Below the pieces are notes generated by a model. That model was given only the letters and a program-made list of their open reading frames with translations, ran no database searches and was not told the origin of the DNA. Below are positions 56,365-64,000 of a stretch of DNA of 64,000 nucleotides, piece after piece. Position 1 is the first letter of the stretch; each line of letters starts with the position of its first letter. The DNA comes from Branchiostoma floridae (taxonomy: Eukaryota > Chordata > Leptocardii > Amphioxiformes > Branchiostomatidae), in contig NC_049980.1 in assembly GCF_000003815.2 (NCBI RefSeq), positions 31,389,470 to 31,453,469 of the forward strand, in the 5' to 3' direction. The position numbers were made by a program, and so were the translations under genes.

Positions 56365-59300
56365 ATTATACAAGGAATTCCCAATGCTACAAGGAATAAA
56401 AAAGCTTTTTAAAAAAGCTGACTTACAGCAAACAGGGCATGAGTGTGATGACATCACCTGATCCAAGTACTATTGATCACTTCATAATTTAAATCAGACT
56501 AAACACCCGTTCTCATTGAAATGTAAATAAATGGCATTTTTTGGTCAGAAAATAAATCGGCTTCATTTTTAGTGAAAACTACCTGGTTGTTTAGGAAAAT
56601 TCCTCTTTTAACCAGCTAACAAGACTGGACTCCTGTGCAGTGCTTATGATGAATAGTGGATGTCAATGGTATTTGCTTTCTTTTAGCATTATACAATACT
56701 CTTTGCCTTGCAAGTCCTTCTTCAAATAAAATGGCACCAGAAAAGGGTCTATTGTTGTTGTTGTTGTAAGTAGTTGTTGTTGTAAGTTGTTGTTGTTACC
56801 TGAAAAGCAGGTCGTAAGACCTGAGCAGTATCTGGCAAAACTTAAAAGTGAAAGTAATATCTAAGTAATTAACACTCTGAGGTAAAACCAAGGGGAGAAA
56901 AAGCAATGTTTTTAATGGTGCTAGACCTACACTGAGCCAACACATTTACATCCCCGTGAATGAGTAAACTATTCCATTCACATTATGACCCTGAATGCCC
57001 TTTACTTCCTCCCACTATGTGCTGAAATGTGCTGATATGTATACAGCTTATGGCAATAACTACAGAAACAAGCAAACAGACACACTGAAAACTAGAGTTC
57101 GGCGACCTCATACCTCCATGAAAATTTAGAGCTTTCGTAAATTTCATGCAATCGACTAACCCATTAATATAATTTATGCATAGTGTTGTTCATCATTGAC
57201 TAAGGTACACATGTCACAGTTATAAAATTCCCATTATTAATCATAAAGCGGTTTTGCAATTTTTACATAAATTATGCAAATAAGTTCCTCATTACCGTAT
57301 TTGGAATCTGCTTATATTCCACCTATCGTAATTAACATGTGTTACATGTATTTAGGTCCAGTTATTGAAAACAATGGAACTATACAATTTTCTCATTAAT
57401 TATGCAAATTAAGTCCTCATTTGCATAAAATTTATATCATTATGAACATCTTTGTCTAAGCTACCCGCATGCCTAAAATGCAGGCAATCCGTCGTTCCTT
57501 TCTGCAGTTATCCTCTTTGGAGTGTCTTGACAAAAACACCCATGCAGTTCCACAATTAAATGTTAGGGGGCTGAAACTTGCCCCACTTTGTCATGACACC
57601 AAAAGCTATCTACCACCAAAATGTCAAGACCATAGCATGTCTGGAACAAGAGATACATTGAAAAAACTGCTATGATAGAATATTCTCATTAATTATGCAA
57701 ATGTACTCCTGTTTTGCATAATTTGTATCTTATCTTGTAAAACATTGTCTAAGGTACAGCGGCGTTCGCGCCATAGTTAACACCCGTCACTGACGCTGAC
57801 GATTTCTGACGCGTCACTGACGATTTCTGACGGACATTATTCCGTCACAGCATTTTTCTGACGCGTCACTGACGGAGACTGTCGCTTTTCTGACTGGTCA
57901 GCGTTATCAAATGACGAACCATTCATATGCAGGCCGCGGTAACATCACAGATTAGTGGGAGGAGAAGTAATTTGCGTCATGCTGCGCAGAAACTTGCCGA
58001 TACAAAAACTGAACAGCGGAAAGAGACGGCGATCTTGCCTGCATTTGAGTAGATCGAATTGTACAGACATTTTCTTCTGTTACTGCTTGCTAAGAGTGGA
58101 GCTGTTTTATCTTACTTTATCAATTACTTATTTTGCTCATTAGCTCTTCATTTGCCTGTTAATTATTGTTGTTGATTTTATCACGAAAGTATCATTCCTC
58201 GATAAAACTCCCGGCCGGGAGGTAGTGTAACGTTACATTTGCAAAAAAATCGGAGCAAAATTGTCAACAGCAATCATGTTCAAAACATCTCGTAGTAAAA
58301 GAGTTCTGTGGTAGGGAAACATTCTCTGGATACCTATTTCTTTGAATAGAATAAAGGTGAATTCAAAAAGTCAACCCGAAGAACGCGGAAATATATATTT
58401 TTTTTTTATAACGCAAAGCGCTAAGCACGCCCATCGGTCAAACACTGGCGGCAGACAAAACAAGCGAGCTGCAGGCCATAATCGACTACAACAATACATT
58501 TTTGGCTGGGCTACCTTCATATAATTATTGTGCAAGACGTAAAAATATCATATAAGTTCGAGTCCTGGTATTTTTAAGTTAAATACGGCGTAAACTTCAA
58601 CTGAAAACTTTGCCATGTTTAGCTGCTCCATTACGGACAACGGGCCCACCATTGCGTAACAGTATGTAAATATTACATGACGCTTGCAGGAATTACGTCT
58701 ATGGCTATGTTTATATCAGTGAATTTAACGGCACAGCACTGAAAAAAGGAGTTCTCTGTCTAATAATCCGCTTTGAAGAGGTTTTGGTGTGTTTTTATCG
58801 AAGATTTTGCCGCCGAATTTGTGATCAGCGATCGGGAACTTCGAACATCCGCACGAACGCACGCGGAAAACCTACGAATTTTGATAGGAATATCTTTGCA
58901 CCATTAACGTTCGACAAATACATACCTGGAATGGTGGAGCTATTTTAGAGCTACTTCGTCCTCGCTTCCTATTAATTATAACCAAAGATTCTATAGTGAG
59001 ACAATTTTCTCCTCGGTATGACACGCGCAGTCGGTGTGTACACGCCGTAATTACGATGTCACAGCCGAGGATAGAGTTTTGTGTGGCGTTTAGAAAGTGG
59101 GAAATGTTGTCAATCTTTGTGGTTTTGGGTGAAAATATGAGACCTGCATTGTTAAAATCAAAATCAATAGATGTTTTGTGCATGTGAATATGTTTATTAG
59201 ATGTTCAGATACCGGTAGAATTGTAGCAAAAATGGGTCTGACCCGGGCTCCCACCGCGCCGCTCAATTGATTGACACATGCGGCCGGGGCGCGGCTTCTT

Positions 59301-59879
59301 TGAGTTTCACCAAGGACCTTGGTTTGGCGGCATTCTCAAAGAACGGGCCCGCGGGTACTGTACTTGATATCCCGGCGTGGCAAAATGTGCAATATGTCAA
59401 TGTGTTCATTCATTTATTGTAAGAACAATCAGCACGGTGCATGTTTTTCCACGTACCGTGTTTGATTTTTTTTCTTGGTTTATTCTACTTGATAGCGATA
59501 TTTAATGTCGATGAATATATTTTGAATATTTTTGAACGACATTTATCGTAAACCCACATCGTTATGTTCCACACAAAGCGTCTCTCTTAGTTAGACAGAT
59601 TCAGTTGCGGTTTATACTGAAACATTTTGTATGTGGTACCACCGCGACTCGAGATGACAAAGGCATTGGGTTTCTTCATACACTAGTGCATTTAGCAACG
59701 TACTTACCGTATTTCCAACACTCGGAATAGATGATTTTCGATCGGATAGCAGCAGAATGATGATGGAAAACCTGGTGTAAACTTACCTTCCAGGTTTTAA
59801 ACGTTATATGTTATGATGAAGCGTACATAAGTTGCACACACGTAAGATTTCTCAACGATCATCATTGTGCCAAGGAAGC

Positions 59880-60500
59880 TACGCAACGGATGGAAACCCG
59901 AATCCATTTATCCATAGTAGAAATAGAACCAATGTTAGTTAATACAACTGAACTTTTCAACTAACAGCAGACAAAACACAATAAATAGATTAAAAAACAC
60001 ATAAGGTTGAATATATGCCCTGGAGTATTGTTTCGTCGGTCGACTGCCCGACGATCAGGAGCGGCCGTCAGCGATGTTCTGTCCCGAGAGCTCCGCCAGG
60101 AACAGGTAGGTCTTGGCCGAGTTGCAACCTCGACAACTGCCAAGGAAGCCGGCGGATGGTGATCTGAATCCTACTTTTCTAGCCTAGCTACCGTTAAAAA
60201 AAGTGGAACTAGAACTGGTGTTAGTGAATTTAACAGAACTTTTGAACTGATATCAGACAAAACACACTTAATAAATAGATTCAAAAACACATAAGGTTGA
60301 AAATATGCCGTGGCGTATGGTTGGAATATGCCCTGGTCGACTGTACGATGAGCAGGAACGTCCGATGGCGATGTTCCGACCCAAGAGCTCCCTCGGGAAC
60401 AGGTAGGTCTTCATGCTTAGTTGCGCCCTCGACAGTACGAGCAGCAGTGTTTCCAGGAAAAAGCCGGCGGACGAAAACCTAAATTTCTAGCATACAAAAG
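59880..60500. repeat. ~283-bp tandem repeat inside the 4.9-kb element
   Basis: Two full units (about 59955-60230 and 60238-60500) share acataaggttgaa, gagctcc...ggaacaggtaggtctt and aagccggcgga. The tail of an earlier unit precedes them at 59870-59950. Confidence 0.65.
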
Positions 60501-60996
60501 TAGCTATAAATGATGTCTAATTGATAATCAACTTATCGTAATTACGGTGATCTTTAATATGGCGGTAAAATGTATTGTACACGTTTACCATGGACTCAAA
60601 AGTCTAAGGATTTAATAAATCCGCCTTGAGGAACCATATAGTAGTAACTCTACTCAAAACATTAATTAATAACAAGAGATTTCACCGGATCAATTCTTGT
60701 CTTCCACTTACCGCCAAACACGATAATGTTTTGTTTTGTTTACAACAATCCCCTGTAATCACCCGCGAAAACTCGCACGCCGGCGGGAAACACGCCCTTG
60801 TAGTTTCCAGAGCCTAAACAGAAATTCGTTACCCTCATAATTGCGAGCACAAGTAATGTACTAGATAAAGCATCGTATATGTTGATCATGCATAAATTTG
60901 ACAGAAAGAGACAGTTGGCTCATTCAATGTTTCGGCGGACACGGCTGGTGGACAAAACATTTATTTCTGCATGGGCCCGTCCCTCTTTTAGATTTA

Positions 60997-61096
60997 NNNN
61001 NNNNNNNNNNNNNNNNNNNNNNNNNNNNNNNNNNNNNNNNNNNNNNNNNNNNNNNNNNNNNNNNNNNNNNNNNNNNNNNNNNNNNNNNNNNNNNNN
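60997..61096. other. Assembly gap
   Basis: Exactly 100 N. The size is likely a placeholder. Confidence 0.98.
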
Positions 61097-63614
61097 TGTC
61101 CGTCTTACCGGTCTTAAGATTTCGAACTGCAAGTCTTTCGTTAATTTTTTTGAACCATATTTCGGGGTTCTTCGAGCGACAGAACCTCATTTGTAGACGA
61201 GTATCAAGTTATTTTGGCTGTCAGTTTTTCTCTTTGATGATTGGCTGTCAAAAATGATTGAATTAGCGTCCTGCAAAGTTTCAGACAGTCCGGCGCGGGC
61301 GGCACGATCTTCAAACAACCGCGATCTGTCAATCAAGATCGCGCATCGTGGGAGAGTGTACATTTGTAGTGGCCGTCCTCGGAGCTGCTGTTTCGCGCGC
61401 GATCAGAAGCCGATGTATCATATCGTATAATCTATAGTTCAGTTTCATCCAGATCCCAAACGATTCTCGCTGTTTTTGTTACAGTGCACAAATTTTAGTT
61501 AAATCTTCGGCTTAATAAATCGTAGTTTGAACCCACAGAGAAGTTGTACCGCTAGCATTCATGCTTGTTTACACGTAAGGTACGTTCGGGTCCAACATTT
61601 TTTTTAACATGTGCTTTGCTTTACATTTTGCCGTATTTTTCTTTGTTCCGTGGATACATAAAAACGCTGACACAGTTTTGTAACATCGGATATCATTGCT
61701 AGCTTTTTAAACTGCGTTACAATCATATACGAGTATTCACTTAGCTACTACGTAGATCGCAGTTTTGTGAGCTAATCGCACGGACTGTTTCGGCTCGGGA
61801 AATTGGAAACTTCACGTGTTTCCCGTCGATGTGCGAGTTTTTGAAGCAAGACAAAAAATATTCGTATTTGCTGACAAGTGCAAGACAAGAATCGATCTCG
61901 ATAAAAGCTGTCATTTATCTGCTAAAGAATATAACAATTGGTTTCTCAGGCCGGCTTTTCTTCACCCGTACCTGGAAATTTTGCATGATCAAAATGTCGA
62001 TTGTACCCGGCCGTGTAAGACAACTTCCCCGGTGTCATTCTCGACCACGATGCCATTTTCTTACATTTATCAAATGAAACCAGTAGAAAATAACGATCTA
62101 ACAAATGAGTCGCTAAAGCACTGAAAGTCCGTATATAAGTCCCACCCAGTCTCAGATCGGTCGAGCGGTTAGAGCCCAAATAACAACGTGATAAACAACA
62201 TGGCCACAGTCGGTTCGAGAAGACAACACTGAATTTTTTTTTTTTTAGCAATCAATCTTCAACTAAAAATGACTCATACTCTAATGATCTAATCATTGCC
62301 AATTCCTTTTAGTCTTATGTGTGTATTTAAGCTGTTCAGAAGAGCAACTTTCCCCTCCCAGAAGCGCGCAGCATATCACGTACATGTAAGCTGCGTATTT
62401 CGGGGTCAACGACCTGACGCAACATCGCAACGAAAACTCGCACACTAGGAGGTGACAAAATTGCTATTGTCTTGTCGGGGTACAAAATAAACATGAAACC
62501 TGACCCCATCTCATACATATCATTAACGCTGACGCTGACTGGTCAGCGTTTGACTCTGACGAATTCTGACGGGCATCTGACGATGTCTGACGGTTTCTGA
62601 CCAGTCACTGACGATTTAATAGTACTGACGCGTCACTGACGATTTCTGACGCGTCACTGACGCTGACGGGTGTTAACTATGACGCGATCGCCGCTGTACC
62701 TACATACCAAAAATGATGAAAATCCGTTGTTCCCTTCTTGAGTTATTGTCTTCAGAAGTTTTTGACAAAAATGCCCCTGCTTTCCCAAAACTAGACGCTA
62801 GGGGGCCCAAACTTATGTCACTCATTCCTGAGCACAAGAGCTATCTAACACTCCAAAATCGTGACCATAGCTTGCTCAGAAGACGAGATAGCAAACCCGG
62901 AAGTTGGGCTGGAGAACCAAGGGAAGCCGCTAGGGTGCCCAAAATCTAATCATTTCCAGCTTTCATCACACCCTGCCAACACACCAAGTATGAAACCAAT
63001 CCACGAAGCCGTTCTTGAGTTATCTTGTTTACACACAGACAGACAGACAGACAGACACACAGACATACAGACAAACACAGGGTAAAATATAACCTCCATG
63101 ACATTTCATGGAGGTAATAATACCTTTGTACAAGGAGGTGACATTACCAATGAAAAATCAAAAACTTTATCCCAAAAGTACTGCAGACTTTACATCATGA
63201 TAGCCTTGCCTATTCACACTCAGACAGACTTGGAATTGACTCTACACACCAAAATACCCATCAATGATTATCATTTATCGATTATGTAACATTGAGACAT
63301 TCCATTTCAATGACCACAATTACATCTGGTTCAGAGTGCTCAGGGTTTAACTTTAAAGTCACAAGAATGCACACATGACCCCACAGCTATGCGTTTGCCT
63401 AATTGTATTATGGCAATGGAGCAGCATGGCTGACAAGCATTTGTACTGTCTGAATGGTTTCAAGTTTCCCGTTTGCAGGCAAAGTCAACAACTCTTTTGT
63501 GCAAACTCAGTCACTGTTAGTTCTTACAGGTTGAGCGCTGCCGAAGATTTTGCTACAAACATTGAAGTAATTTTGTGTGGTACAACATCTACCCAGTAAA
63601 TATTTTCCAAGAGA

Positions 63615-64000
63615 ATGGCAGATGGGACAGCAGGGCAACCACGGCCGGGTTCTGAAGGCCAGACTCCCCCTCCTGACCTTGAGATGGAAGCACAAGCACT
63701 GCAGCCTGGACAGGTGGGGGAGGGGGGCAGGCAGCCTGTGCTGCATGAACAGACTGGCCAACTGGTGCCCCAGGCTTCAGGACAAGGTAACCAGGCCCAA
63801 CAGCAGGCACCACCTGTAAACCATGGACAACTGGTGACCCAGATTACAGGACAAGCCTACCCGATCCCACAGCAGGCACCACCTTTGCAGCATGGCGACC
63901 ACCACTATGGACAGACAGGAGCACTGGTGCCCCAGATTCCCGTACAAGGCTACCCGATCCCACAGCTGACACCACAGTTCCCCATGCAGCTGTACCATCC
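63615..64000 (+). CDS. Family gene E, 5' part, continues past the window
   Basis: The frame is open from ATG 63615 to the last base: MADGTAGQP, then VGEGGRQPV and repeated LVPQ, YPIPQ and PPxxHG motifs. As in gene C, the position used as exon 1 donor in A and B is read through (CAG GTG GGG GAG), so exon 1 and the Pro/Gln linker are fused. The linker is already longer than C's at the same point. Upstream sequence matches the family module only loosely (agtttcccgtttgcagg near 63466). The membrane and later exons lie outside. Confidence 0.75.
   Translation, partial: MADGTAGQPRPGSEGQTPPPDLEMEAQALQPGQVGEGGRQPVLHEQTGQLVPQASGQGNQAQQQAPPVNHGQLVTQITGQAYPIPQQAPPLQHGDHHYGQTGALVPQIPVQGYPIPQLTPQFPMQLYH

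Larger units (their letters stand above)
57758..62695. mobile_element. 4.9-kb element with GTAC duplications and ctgacg arrays
   Basis: Inverted ends agcggcgttcgcg (57758) and cgcgatcgccgct (ending 62695) continue as catagttaacacccgtca. GTAC flanks both sides (57754-57757 and 62696-62699). Just inside each end are arrays of ctgacgcgtcactgacga-type units. The interior has no ORF over about 105 codons and no recognisable transposase. A 100-N gap could hide some sequence. The host sequence aaggtac|ctacatacc rejoins cleanly across the element. The superfamily is not assigned. Confidence 0.75.
57112..63116. mobile_element. Outer repeat element upstream of gene E
   Basis: The left end cctccatgaaaattt and right end atttcatggaggtaat are inverted. 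Flanking DNA on both sides matches the single intergenic tract before gene D (caatacctccatacatggagg near 52000). The arms carry tgcataatttatgcaaa units, gaaaatccgttgttccctt, and a caga microsatellite (63038-63075). Its middle is displaced by the element at 57758-62695. Confidence 0.5.

Noticed and set aside
60879-61257. ORFs running across the N gap
   Set aside because: Open only because N codons are not stops.
63038-63075. caga/caca tandem run considered as a CRISPR-like array
   Set aside because: It is a simple microsatellite inside a common dispersed repeat, and the host is an animal genome.

Overview
The window reads as animal genomic DNA: short exons with GT-AG introns, dense transposon debris and one 100-base assembly gap (60997-61096). 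The best guess is a cephalochordate (amphioxus, Branchiostoma-like). This rests on a recognisable GANP/MCM3AP orthologue with divergence typical of an invertebrate deuterostome, a very MITE- and SINE-rich background, and two near-parallel copies of one segment differing by roughly 10 percent plus many insertions. The species call is inference.

Two gene systems are interleaved. On the minus strand lie two copies of the C-terminal half of a GANP (MCM3AP, TREX-2 mRNA-export scaffold) gene. Copy 2 runs 43552 to 30467 with twelve phase-compatible exons (533 codons) ending at a real stop. Copy 1 has exons a-c at 29013-27442 and d-i at 3837-438, then runs off the window start. On the plus strand is a family of five paralogues I could not identify: A (16770-20825), B (22414-26266), C (45183-50768, frameshifted), D (52319-56191) and E (63615 to the window end). 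A and B sit inside the c-d intron of GANP copy 1, on the opposite strand. C, D and E sit in the matching place upstream of exon d of copy 2.

The plus-strand proteins share one layout. They have a Pro/Gln/Gly-rich N-terminus starting MADGTA, then two Gly/Ala-rich hydrophobic segments that look like a glycine-zipper membrane hairpin. Next comes a compact beta/alpha module that resembles the N-terminal domain of TRADD, then an acidic Glu-rich stretch and a 322-324-residue helical C-terminal exon ending in TPR-like helices. This is my candidate for an undescribed system: a membrane-anchored TRADD-N-like/TPR family, tandemly expanded, with a conserved upstream module and loose copies of its last-exon cassette behind each gene.

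Layout: 0-4.3 kb GANP copy 1 exons i-d; 4.57-16.5 kb a terminal-inverted-repeat insertion carrying nested MITEs and absent from the paralogous site; 16.8-27.1 kb genes A and B with trailing cassettes; 27.4-29.0 kb GANP copy 1 exons c-a; 30.5-43.6 kb GANP copy 2, whose i-j intron holds a 5.8 kb block bounded by identical 114-bp repeats with CRE and TCTCGCGAGA motifs, a two-monomer satellite and a dead reverse transcriptase; 45.2-56.2 kb genes C and D; 57.1-63.1 kb nested transposons; 63.6 kb onward gene E.

The order GANP half + gene pair, seen twice with collinear intergenic similarity, means either a real tandem segmental duplication or two haplotypes joined end to end by the assembler. The sequence alone does not settle this.
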